Shown here: positions 8,463 to 18,600 of the stretch, piece by piece
Position numbering within the stretch: the stretch's first letter is position 1
Layout: each line of letters starts with the position of its first letter
NCBI RefSeq assembly: GCF_900112065.1
Contig: NZ_FOKE01000001.1
Location: 731,563 to 793,064, forward strand
Reading direction: 5' to 3'
Source of the DNA: Cohnella sp. OV330
Lineage (GTDB): Bacteria > Bacillota > Bacilli > Paenibacillales > Paenibacillaceae
DNA length: 61,502 nucleotides
Notes under the pieces: generated by a model
Database searches by the model: none
What the model was told of the DNA's origin: nothing
What the model saw: the letters and a program-made list of their open reading frames with translations, nothing else
Translations under genes and position numbers: made by a program

Positions 8463-9503
8463 ATGAGCACCACTGTCCTGACGCCTATGCCTCTTCACGC
8501 CGGATCGCTTCACCTCGAAGAAGATTCCCCGCGTCTCACCGCCGCCCGTCGTCTCGCCCGTATTTTCGGGATCGGTACCGCCTCGCTCGCAATCGCCGCC
8601 GTGCTGATCGTCTTCGGACTTTACGGCTATATGAGCTGGGTCTTCACCCATCCGCCCGTCGCCGCGCTTAACGCGAACCCGATGTCCGCCAAAGGGCTGC
8701 CGTACGGCGACATCTCCTTCCCCGCCGCAGACGGCGGCCGCGTGACCGACGGCTGGTGGATTCCCGCCTCGGCCGCCAGCGCCCGTACGGTCGTACTTAG
8801 TCACGGCTTCGGCGCCAACCGGGAAGAGTACTGGGTCCCTATGTACGATATCGCCGACATGCTGCATAAACAGAACTATAATGTGCTGATGTTCGACTAC
8901 GGCTACGCGGACCCTAACGCCAGGTCGGCCGCGACCTTCGGCATAGGTGAATCGAAGCAGCTCATCGGCGCTTTGGAATATGCGCGCGCGCAGGGCTCGA
9001 ACGAGCTGATCGTCTGGGGCTTCTCCATGGGTGCGGGCACCGCGCTTCAAGCCGCCTTGCATACGTCATTGATCGACGGCATGATCCTCGACAGTACCTT
9101 CGTGACGAACGGAGACACGATCGCCTACAATTTGAAACGTTACGGCGCCTTGCCTTCCCGCCTGACGATGGACCTGCTCTCTCTCTTCACGCCGCTCTGG
9201 GCGGGCATCCGGCTCGATCAGATTCCCTCCGACGAGATTCAGTCCACGGCCTATAGCTTCCCCTTGCTGCTCATCCACGGCACGCGGGACGACAAAGCCC
9301 CGTACGAGATCTCCGAACGGATCGCCAAGGCGCAGACCAATGCGGACTCGTCGCTCTGGCTCGTCAAGGACGCGATTCACGAGATGGTATTCCGCACGCA
9401 TCCGGAGGAGTACGTCGCGCGCGCGACCGCCTTCTTGCAGACCGTCGACACGGACTCCGCGGCTAGCCGCGCCTCCAACATGGGCATGCTCGAGTCCGCC
9501 TAA
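8463..9503 (+). CDS. membrane-anchored alpha/beta hydrolase
   Basis: A 346-residue protein with a hydrophobic segment near residues 37-60 (TASLAIAAVLIVFGLYGYM), so probably anchored with the catalytic domain outside. The fold signatures are VLSHGFGANREEYW (oxyanion region), the nucleophile elbow WGFSMGAGTAL (G-x-S-x-G), LLLIHGTRDDKAP with the likely acid, and KDAIHEMVF with the likely catalytic His. It resembles the YqkD-type serine hydrolases of Bacillus; the substrate is unknown. The ATG at 8463 follows TAGGAGGCGATCCC; an upstream TTG at 8445 lacks such a site. The SOD-like gene lies 80 bp downstream in the same direction. Confidence 0.85.
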   Translation: MSTTVLTPMPLHAGSLHLEEDSPRLTAARRLARIFGIGTASLAIAAVLIVFGLYGYMSWVFTHPPVAALNANPMSAKGLPYGDISFPAADGGRVTDGWWIPASAASARTVVLSHGFGANREEYWVPMYDIADMLHKQNYNVLMFDYGYADPNARSAATFGIGESKQLIGALEYARAQGSNELIVWGFSMGAGTALQAALHTSLIDGMILDSTFVTNGDTIAYNLKRYGALPSRLTMDLLSLFTPLWAGIRLDQIPSDEIQSTAYSFPLLLIHGTRDDKAPYEISERIAKAQTNADSSLWLVKDAIHEMVFRTHPEEYVARATAFLQTVDTDSAASRASNMGMLESA

Positions 9504-9583
9504 TCATACCCGGCATGGGACAGCTCCACCCTCGCATACGATGGGAACGAAGCCATCATCAGGGACGAAGGGAGGCTGGTCCT

Positions 9584-10723
9584 ATGCTGCCACGCAAGGT
9601 GCTCGCGCAGTTGATCGACAGTAAATGGCACGAATACCGGCACGCGGAATCGCTGCTTGAAGCGGTACCCGATCTGGAGCCGCCTTACGCCGAGCTGCTG
9701 CGCCAGTGGGAAGCCGCATTCGGCAGGACGATCGCAGCCGCGCAGTTCGCCGCGCAAGAACAGGCGGCGGACGACGCGCAAGGCGTCTACGTCGAAGCGC
9801 CGGCCAGAGAGGCGCGGCTCCGGAGCCTGATCGCCGAGTCGATGCTCCAAACCCGCGAATTCGGCAAGCATCTGCTGCTCATGGGGAGCGGCAGCGAAGC
9901 CGTACGTCGGTTCGGTCAAGACATTCGGCTCCCCGCCGAACAATCCGACACTACGGAGAGCGGCGACTACGACGGGCCGGAGCCCGCGGACGCCGCTCGG
10001 GCGCCGGGGAACAAAAAGGCGTCGTCGGGCGCGGGCAATCCGCCTGGCGGCGGGGCTGCCGCGCCTGTATCCGCCGCAGCGAGCGCTAACGCGGCGCCCG
10101 TGCCGATCGGCGGCCACAAGCTGCCGCCGCTGCCTTACGCCTACAATGCGCTGGAGCCCTACATCGACGAGACGACGATGCGCATCCACCACGACAAGCA
10201 CCATCAGACGTACGTCGACGATCTGAACAAGGCTGAACTCAAGCTGGCGGAGGCCAGGCGCAAAAACGACTTCGAGCTCGTCAAGCACTGGGAGCGCGAG
10301 CTGGCGTTCAACGGCGCGGGCCATTACTTACACACGCTGTTCTGGGATACGATGAAGCCGGGCGGGGGAGGCAACCCGACAGGCCCTCTCGCGGACCAGA
10401 TCGCGAAGGACTTCGGCAGCGTCGACGCCTTCAAGCGGCAGTTCACCGAAGCCGCGGGCAAGGTCGAGGGCGGCGGCTGGGCGATTCTCGTCTGGAGCCC
10501 GCGAGCCCACCGCCTGGAGATTCTGACCGCCGAGAAGCACCAGAATTTGTCGCAATGGGACAACGTACCGATCCTACCGATCGACGTCTGGGAGCATGCC
10601 TACTATCTCAAGCACCAGAACAAGCGGGCCGACTACGTCAAGGACTGGTGGAACGTCGTGAACTGGCCATACGCCGCCGCCCGGTTCGAGGAGGCGCGCA
10701 AGCTGAAGTGGCCGCCATACTAA
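9584..10723 (+). CDS. Fe/Mn superoxide dismutase with a long N-terminal extension
   Basis: A 379-residue protein. The C-terminal ~200 residues (from KLPPLPYAYNALEPY) are a complete Fe/Mn SOD: the metal ligands appear in RIHHDKHHQTYV, GAGHYLHTLFW and [17 protein letters not shown]. The first ~140 residues form a helical region (LPRKVLAQLIDSKWHEYRHA..), joined by a low-complexity Gly/Ala/Pro linker (GNPPGGGAAAPVSAAAS). There is no signal peptide. SODs with N-terminal extensions of this kind occur in Bacillales (SodF group), but the function of the extension is unknown. The start is the ATG at 9584 with GGGAGG eight bases before. The window also encodes an ordinary SodA at 30978-31589. The C-terminal metal site looks intact, so activity is expected. 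Confidence 0.9.
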   Translation: MLPRKVLAQLIDSKWHEYRHAESLLEAVPDLEPPYAELLRQWEAAFGRTIAAAQFAAQEQAADDAQGVYVEAPAREARLRSLIAESMLQTREFGKHLLLMGSGSEAVRRFGQDIRLPAEQSDTTESGDYDGPEPADAARAPGNKKASSGAGNPPGGGAAAPVSAAASANAAPVPIGGHKLPPLPYAYNALEPYIDETTMRIHHDKHHQTYVDDLNKAELKLAEARRKNDFELVKHWERELAFNGAGHYLHTLFWDTMKPGGGGNPTGPLADQIAKDFGSVDAFKRQFTEAAGKVEGGGWAILVWSPRAHRLEILTAEKHQNLSQWDNVPILPIDVWEHAYYLKHQNKRADYVKDWWNVVNWPYAAARFEEARKLKWPPY

Positions 10724-10745
10724 CGCGATAACGACGGACGCCCAA

Positions 10746-10783
10746 AAAGCCCCGCAGCGCCGACGCATCGGTGGCGGGGCTTT
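10746..10783 (+). terminator. terminator after the extended SOD gene
   Basis: AAAGCCCCGC pairs with GCGGGGCTTT around an 18-base loop. The T-run is short. Confidence 0.65.
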
Positions 10784-10927
10784 GCCGTCGGCGCTGCTTC
10801 GGCCGGCGGCCAGGATGCCTCGCATTTATTTGATGCCCCATATCCTTAATATGATGTATATTTAAAGCAATAGAACAATTGGCGTGGCCGTCGTGCCATG
10901 GAAGCCTACATCAGGAGGATCCCCACC

Positions 10928-12550
10928 ATGCTTCAACGCCGCAGCAAATCCCGAACGCCCCTTTTCGCCCGCATGTTCCCGCCGCTGATCGCGCTGACCG
11001 CGATTGTCTTTCCCTCCGCTGCCGGACAAGCCGTCTCCGCCGAGCCGCTTGACGGACAGGCCGTCCTTTCGCAAGACGCGCCTTTGCCCGCTGCTTATGC
11101 CGGTTATCGTCCCGTCGGCCGATCCGAGCAACCGGACGGCGGCACGTCCCTCCAACTGCAGGCGCAATATCGCGGCATCCCGATTTATGGAAGCTACGCG
11201 CGTCTCGAAGCGAAGGCGGGGGCGAACGGATACGAGGAAAAGTATGCGTCGGGCGTAAAAGCCGACCTTGCGGGTCTAACTACGACGCCTTCCATCGGAG
11301 CGAACGACGCGATCGGCGCCCTAAGCTCCCTCCTACAGCGCGATCTGGGAGGCGCGATCGGCACGCTGCCCGAGGACGGCGACGTCCCTGCACCCGAAGC
11401 CTCGCTCCTTATTTATCCTTTTAACGGCCGCACTTACTTAGCTTACGAGGTGCAGCTCCGCTTCACGCGGCCTGTCTTGGGCGATTGGGTCGGCTACGTC
11501 GACGCGGCGACGGGCGAGGTGATCGACCGCTACGACCGTCTTAACGCGGCGACGGCGCAAGCGGCCCAGACTGCGATTATCGGCTATGGCAAGGGGCGCA
11601 GCGGCATGCTGCAATCCTTCTACGTAAAGTCTCGCGTAGACGCGGGAAAGACGGTTTATCAGCTGCTGGACGCCACGCGGCCGGCCGCCGTCCGCACCTT
11701 CGATTTTCGCAAGCCGTCGACGCGCAAGGACCTGCCCCAAGGATACGACTACGTGACGTCCGGCTCCAAGACGTACGGCGACGCTGCCGCCGTCGACGCG
11801 CACGTCAACGCCAAGCGGGTTTATCTGTTCTACAAGAACAAGTACGGCCGCAACAGCATCGATGACAAGAACATGGACATCCTCTCGTTCGTCCACGTGA
11901 ACGGCAGCGCGCAAACGCGGAACAACGCCTTCTGGACCGGCTGGGCGATGTACTACGGGGACGACACGGGCCTGAAAAACGGAGGCGTCGACTGTACCTC
12001 CTGCGCCTACGATCTGGTCGCGCACGAGCTGACCCACGGCGTCACCCAATATACGGTCGGGCTCGAGTACCGCGGACAAGCCGGCGCGCTGAACGAAGCC
12101 ATCTCCGACATCATGGCGGCCGTCATGGACGCGAACGACTGGGAGATCGGCGAAGATACGGGAGCCGCATCCCGCAGTCTCGCCGATCCCGGCAAATACG
12201 GCCAGCCCGCGCACATGAACGACTTCGTCAACTTGCCCGTCGACGCGCAGCACGACAACGGCGGCGTTCACGTCAACAGCGGCATCCCGGCGCATGCCGC
12301 CTACCTCACCGCGCTCAAGATCGACAACGCGGATATTGGAATCGGCGGCCGGGATACGTTGGGACGCCTCACCTACATCCTGCTGCGGGACCGCCTGATC
12401 TCGCCGACGGCGGATTTCTACGAGGCGCGAGAGGGCTATATCGCGGCCGCGAGCCGCCTGTCCGGCCTGACGGCCGATCAGAAGGCGACCGTGACGCAAA
12501 AGGTGAAGGACGCATGGAGCGCGGTCGGCGTCGACGAGCGTCCGAGCTGA
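10928..12550 (+). CDS. secreted thermolysin-type neutral metalloprotease (M4)
   Basis: A 540-residue preproprotein. It has a signal peptide (basic start, hydrophobic PLIALTAIVF, likely cleavage after AVSA near residue 38), then an FTP/PepSY-type propeptide to about residue 230, then the M4 catalytic domain. Zinc-binding HELTH is in DLVAHELTHGVTQYT, the third zinc ligand Glu in GALNEAISDIM, and the transition-state His in NGGVHVNSGIPAHA. The product is a zinc endopeptidase released outside the cell for protein scavenging. The ATG at 10928 follows AGGAGG with proper spacing and directly precedes the signal peptide; an upstream in-frame ATG at 10898 lacks such a site. A terminator follows. Confidence 0.95.
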   Translation: MLQRRSKSRTPLFARMFPPLIALTAIVFPSAAGQAVSAEPLDGQAVLSQDAPLPAAYAGYRPVGRSEQPDGGTSLQLQAQYRGIPIYGSYARLEAKAGANGYEEKYASGVKADLAGLTTTPSIGANDAIGALSSLLQRDLGGAIGTLPEDGDVPAPEASLLIYPFNGRTYLAYEVQLRFTRPVLGDWVGYVDAATGEVIDRYDRLNAATAQAAQTAIIGYGKGRSGMLQSFYVKSRVDAGKTVYQLLDATRPAAVRTFDFRKPSTRKDLPQGYDYVTSGSKTYGDAAAVDAHVNAKRVYLFYKNKYGRNSIDDKNMDILSFVHVNGSAQTRNNAFWTGWAMYYGDDTGLKNGGVDCTSCAYDLVAHELTHGVTQYTVGLEYRGQAGALNEAISDIMAAVMDANDWEIGEDTGAASRSLADPGKYGQPAHMNDFVNLPVDAQHDNGGVHVNSGIPAHAAYLTALKIDNADIGIGGRDTLGRLTYILLRDRLISPTADFYEAREGYIAAASRLSGLTADQKATVTQKVKDAWSAVGVDERPS

Positions 12551-12575
12551 CGGGAAGTTGCAATAACGAAACGTA

Positions 12576-12619
12576 AAACGGGATGAAGCAGCGCATGGCT
12601 GCCTCATCCCGTTTCTTTT
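12576..12619 (+). terminator. terminator of the M4 protease gene
   Basis: AAACGGGATGA pairs with TCATCCCGTTT with an inner AGCAG/CTGC stem, followed by a T-rich tract. It lies between convergent genes and could serve both. Confidence 0.8.
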
Positions 12620-12683
12620 GTCCCTTTTCTGTACGCCGCACGCTTGATGCGCCGCGGCTCTCTCTTTACTGGATCAAGCCGTT

Positions 12684-15600
12684 TTACTTGGATTCAATCA
12701 GTTCGGACCGCACCAACAGGTTGCGCAGCATCGCCGCGGTCTCTTCCCGGGTTACCGTACGGAGCGGCTTGACGCTTCCGTCCTCGTAGCCCGAGATCAG
12801 GCCCTGCTTGAAGGACGATCCGAATGCCGGACGTACCCAGGCCGGGATGTCCGCGTTGTCCGAGATGCCGGACAGTGCCGCTGTCGCTTCGCTGTCGGCC
12901 GCGGCGGTCTGGCCGGCCAGCGTCCAGGCCTTGCCGATGATCGCGACCGCTTCGGCGCGGGTGATCGTCTGCTTCGGTCGGAACGTGCCGTCCGGATAGC
13001 CGCTGATAAGGCCGTACGACTTGGCCGCGGAGACGAACGGCGCGTACCAGTCGGCCGCTTTCACGTCGTTGTAGACGCCGTCGGTCTTCGCAGGCAGTCC
13101 CAGCGCCCGGACGATCATCGCCGCGAACTCGGCGCGCGTGACGCCGCGCGCAGGCTCGAACGTGTCTTTGCCGGTGCCGGTCAGGATCGTGCGGGAAGCC
13201 AGGTCCTCGATCGCTTGCTGCGACCATCTGCCCGCCGTGTCCTTGAAGCTCGCCTTGTTGACGATCAAGGCATATACGCTGTTCGTGAAGCTGTTCATGA
13301 CCGCGAAGTCGCGCTCGTCGACGCGCTTCACGAAGGTCGGCACGTGATACAGGCTGCCGTCCTCCAGGATGCGAACGCCGGTCGTGACCTTGCCTGCGTC
13401 TGCAGCCGGCAGTTCAATCGCGCGTTCTACGTACTGCGAGAAGCGATCGGCCGCGATCGTCTTGCCGTTGTACGTGTACGTCACGCTGAAGTCCGTCGGC
13501 GAGCCGATGACGGATGCGCCGGTCTTGGACGCTTGCTTGCGAATCGCTTCCTGCTCGTCCTCGCCAGGATGCTTGATATCGATCGATACCGCGACCTTCG
13601 ACAGGTCGTCGGGCGCGAACGTATTGACGATTTGCGCGATATCCAGCGCAGCGGCCGGCAAGGTATAGACCGAGCTGCCCGTATCGATATACAGGATGGC
13701 TTCTTTTTGCTGCATGCTCTTCACCAGATCGGCGGTCAGGCCGGTCGTGACCCGATCGATCCCCGTGCCTGCGTTGATCTTGATGACCGGCTTGCCCGCG
13801 CTCGAAGCCAGCAGCTTGTTCAGCTCATCCTTCACGAACGATACGCGAAGCACCTTTTTACCGTTCTCCTCCGTCTTCTTGCCCGTCGCGACCTTGTTAT
13901 TCTCGTCGTCGTTGATCTTGACGACGAATTCATCGGTCGGCTCCGAGGCCGCTACGTTGCGCATGATGGAGACGGAGTACAGGTTGGTCTCCTTTTGATC
14001 CGGAGAGGTCACCTGGATTTGGACCGCGTTCAGGCCTGCGGCAAGCGTCGCCGTCGCCGAACCGTTTTCGTCCGTTGCCTTGCCGTTCACCTTCACGGTC
14101 GCGCCCGGCGTTTGCGGCTTGGCAATGACCGTGATCGATGCGTTGTAGGTGCTGTCCTTGATCTTGTAGTTCCTCGTCAGCGGCTCGAACTCGGTCGTCA
14201 GCTCCATGTCCTTCACGGACAGCTCGCCGAGCAGCAGCGAGGCGTTGAATGCCGTATCGCGATAAATAACGAGCGAATACGTCTGGACCGTGCCGCCTGC
14301 CGCATGAACTTCAATGACAAAACGGTTGGTTCCCGTCGCGAGCGTCAGCGTCTCGGTTCCTGCGGAACCCTTCGCCGTGCCGTTGATCCACACGACGGAA
14401 GCTGCGTCCGCAGCTGCGAAGCTCAACTGGGCCGAAGACGTATTGGCGCTTACGCGAGCGTTGTAGTCGAGCGCGGCGCTGTCGAACGTTCCCGGCGTCA
14501 GCGTAATGCCGGACAACGCCAGCTGCTTGAGACTCGCGTCCGAGGCGACCTTGCGGTCGATCGACAATTTGTATTTCTTGGCGCGCGTCCAATCCTGCGT
14601 TGCCGCAGCCGCATCGTTCGGCGACAACACTTCGATCGTGATCTTGGTGGATCCTACGTTCAGCGCGATCGGACTGGACGGCTGACCGGAGGATACCGTC
14701 TCGATCTTAGCCTGCAAGTCCGCGCCGGTCTTAATACGAATCAATGAACCCGGCGAAGCCTCTTCAGGCGCGATGCGGACGGATGCGGTCGCATTGTCGA
14801 CTTGCGCAGAATAGAAGACCGTGTTTTCCTCATACGGAGCTCCATAGTCCTTGCTAAGCTCGACGGCTTCGGCAGCAGTCGCGCCTCCGGCATCCAGACC
14901 GGATACCTCGAGCGACTTGAGCCCCGCAAGGCCCGATTCGGTCGTCACGTTCAGGCTGTACGTCTGGGTAGTCCCTCCCGATTTGACGACTGCCTGAACG
15001 GCGCTGCCGTTCGAGATGTCGACGACGGCGGAGAATTGATCGTCGACCGGCTTGCCGCCGATCGTGACTTCCGCTTCTTGGTCGACCGGTACCGCCCATA
15101 CGCGCGTTTGCTTTTCGCGCACGTCGATCGAAGTCTTATACGTCGTCAGGCTCGCGATGAAAGGTGCGTCCAGCACGCCCTCCCCGGTTCCGAACGCCGC
15201 CAGGTCCGCTTTGGTCTCATCCGTTGCGGCCGTGCCGCTGGCGAGCACTTCAAGCTTGTTCACCGTCTTGTTGCCCGCGGCGTCGGTCGCTATGAGCTCG
15301 AGCGGCAGCACGCCGTCTTCAGGGAACGACGCGTAGTAAACGAAGTGTCCGATCGCGTCGACCGGCACGACGGTGTCGTTGACCGTCAGCACGGTGCCGG
15401 CTTCGGTCGCGCCTTCGAGCCGGGCGCGGCTGCCGTTTACGATCGCGCCGTTCGTCGGCGTCTTCAGGTACAGGTACGGCGCCGTTTGGTCCACGATCAG
15501 CTGGCTAAAGCCGTGGCTCGTATCGCCGCCTGCGTTCGTCGCCTGGATCTCGATCCGGTATTGTCCCTCTTTCAAGGTGCCCAGATCGAATGCGGCCGGA

Positions 15601-18600
15601 TCGCCGCTAGTCGGCGCTACTTCTACGTCATCCTTGTACAGCTTGTACGTTGCAGCCTGATCGCTATCGGCATGAACGACGACATGATCGGAATCCGTCA
15701 CGACAAGCGTATGCTGCTGTGCCTGCTTCTCTGCGTCGCTCAGGCCTTCCAGATCCTCGGCTTTCACGTCGTACGGATAGTACTTCTGCTCCGACGGCGC
15801 GCCGTCGCCCGCTTCGTACGATACGTCCAGCTTGGCCGGATTCGGCCTCGGCAGGAATACTTCGGCCGCGTCGGACAGCTCGCTGACGAGCAGCGACGCC
15901 AGCGTCTCGCCGTCGGACTCGTAGCTTGCGCGCACGATCATCACGCGCAGCTTGTACGCTTGCTCCGTCGCGAGTCCCGCCAGCAAGAAGCGCTGATTCG
16001 CGCCCAGCGCAGCATCCGGCTGGAATTCGTAGGACGTGCCGTTGTAGTCCACGTTGCCGTTCGCGTCGGCCGGATAGATACGATAAGCGGTCGTGCTCGC
16101 ATATCCCGCATCCGTGAAGCTGATCGTCACGCCGGCATCGCCCGTCGCTTCAGCCTTGATGTTCGCCGGCTTGGCCAGCATCTGCGAAGCCTTGTAGGAG
16201 ATCGGCTGCTCCAGCGTCTTGAACACCGGCGCATACGACTCGCTGTCAGCGACGAGCGCCAGGTAGTAGTCGCCAGGCAGATTGTTCGCCGGCAGCGTCA
16301 CCGTGGTAATGCCCGAAGCAGGAAGATTATCGGCGAGCACTTGGCCGACGGGTTCATTGACGTCGTTTGCCATGATCAGCCTGACCTTCGTGTCCGGCTT
16401 GGCGTTGTCGACTTGCCAGGTCACTTCGTAGGCATTGCGCTCGGCTTGAGCCGAGGCCGTCAGCTTGGCTACCTGAGGAATCGGCGCCAGCGCGTACTGC
16501 TGAATCGTCGCATAACCCTTCGTTTGGACTCTCAGCGTGCCCGTCGTTTTGACGTCCACCGTTACTTTAAGTCCCGTATCGTCGAGAATCGCGTTGCGGC
16601 CCTTGGCGTCCGGCGTCGCGTTAAGCGCGATTTCCGTACCGTCCGTGCCGTAGATCTTCGTGCTCAGATCGGCGCCTGCGATATCGAGCAGGTATTTGCC
16701 CTTTTCCATCATCGACAGGTTGTACGTATATATGGCGTCAGGGCCGTACAGATCGGCCATCGTCGACTTTTGCGACAGCGTCATCGCGTCCAGATCGGTG
16801 AAATCGCCGGACTTCACGATCCAGATGCCGTCCTTGTCCACATCGACCAACGCGGTGACTACGCCGTGCTGCTGATCGTAGATTGCGTTCCAACCGGTCG
16901 AATTCTTGTCGAAGTCTAGCGGATACAGCGTGCCGTCAGGACGATAGAGCTTGGTGTCCTCGTTGCCGCCATAAATATCGAGCGTCGCCTGGAAGCCTTC
17001 GAGACCTTTGAAATTCGCGGCAGCCGAGAATTCGGAGCCTCCGCGCCATGACATCGTCTCGCTCATCGTCGCATCCGTACGCATGCGGTACAGATTAACC
17101 TTGGCGTCCGCGCCAGCATCGACATACCAGCGCTCGGCGCCAGGCGCCTCGACGAGCATCCACGTCGTACCGTCGACATCGTCGCGCTTGACGTTCCATG
17201 CCGCGTCCGCCGCGTTCGCTTCGGTCGCATAGGCTCTTCCGTCCGCCTTGATCAACGCGGCATCGGCAGCGCCGCCGACGATCTCGACGAGATACTTGCC
17301 TTGACGGACGATGTCCAGCGGGACCAAGTTCTTAGCGGTCGCGCCGTTCAGTTCGGCGGCGATGTCGCCGATCGAGCTATCGCTGTCCCCTGTATACAGA
17401 ACCTTGTGTACCGTGACGCCCAGGCTGGAGCCTGCGACGATCTTCCAAGCCCCTGGCGTCAAGGCCGCTTCAATGACGAGAACGCCTTTTTCCGCGTCGT
17501 AATAGGCATTCGGCGCCTTGTCGTCCTTCTTCTCGAAGCGGAGCTCGTACTCGGAGCCGTACGGCGAGATCAGCTTGAGTCCGTCCGTATCGCCCTTGAC
17601 GGCGATAAGCGCCTCGTAAGATTCGCCTGCGACAAAAGCGTGCGAGAACTTGCCGTCCGCCGTCTTCGACACGGTCGGATTCGTCTCCGTGACTTCGGTC
17701 GCGATCCGGCCCTTGACGTAAGTCCCCAAGAGCGAGGCGCGAATGCCGCTTTGGCTGAACAGCTTCTCGCCGAGGACGCCCGGCACGTCGCCAAAGTCGG
17801 CTGCCGTCGATTCGAATACGCCGTTCGGGTCGACATACCAGAACCAGCTCTTGATTTTATTGACGACCGCCTTGCCGGTGTTGACGACTGCGCTTCCGAT
17901 ATTTTTGAGCGTGGAAGCCATGTCGACATCCCAGTCGAAGCTGCGCGTCGCGAACGGATACTTCACGACGAAGCCGATGCCGATGACCGACAGCGCGGCT
18001 CTGAACCGCGAAGAATCGACGCCGACTTCCGCGCTGGAGAGACGTTGTCCGCCGACCAGCGGTACCGACCGCGGGATTTGGACCGCCGTTTTCGCGTAGC
18101 CGGTGAACGAAGAGCCTTGGAAGTACTTGACGACCACTTGTCCGACGAGAATGTCGAGCACGTTGATCGTCGCGCCCATATCGAAGCCCGCGCGGTCGTA
18201 GCCGCGATAGCCGGTCGGATTGAACACGATGAACATATCGACGCCCGCTACGTTGATCGAGTAGATCGCGAGCTTGCCGGATGCGCCGAAGTGGTTGGCC
18301 GACAGGTCGACGCGCAGGTCGTTGCCGTTGACCATATAGTTGCCGCCGATCTTCGGCGTCAGGTAGTCGGACAAGCCGCCCAACACCGAGAACGTCAGCG
18401 GAGCGTCAGCCAGCGCGGACATGTTGGAGACGCCGCCGCCGAGCTTCGTGATCTGCGCGCCGGTGGAGCCGATCTTGATCTCCTTCTTGACGGCGAAGCT
18501 GATGGAGTCGAGCTTCTTGTCCTTGAGCAGCAGGTCGATGTCGAAGCCGACCTTCGCCTTCTTCAGCTCGGCCGACGCGCCGACGCCGAACTCAGGCGTG

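Noticed and set aside
14802..16919. A 705-codon plus-strand open frame opposite the giant surface-protein gene
   Set aside because: Antisense shadow of a long coding region; Arg/Val-rich translation without domains or ribosome site.
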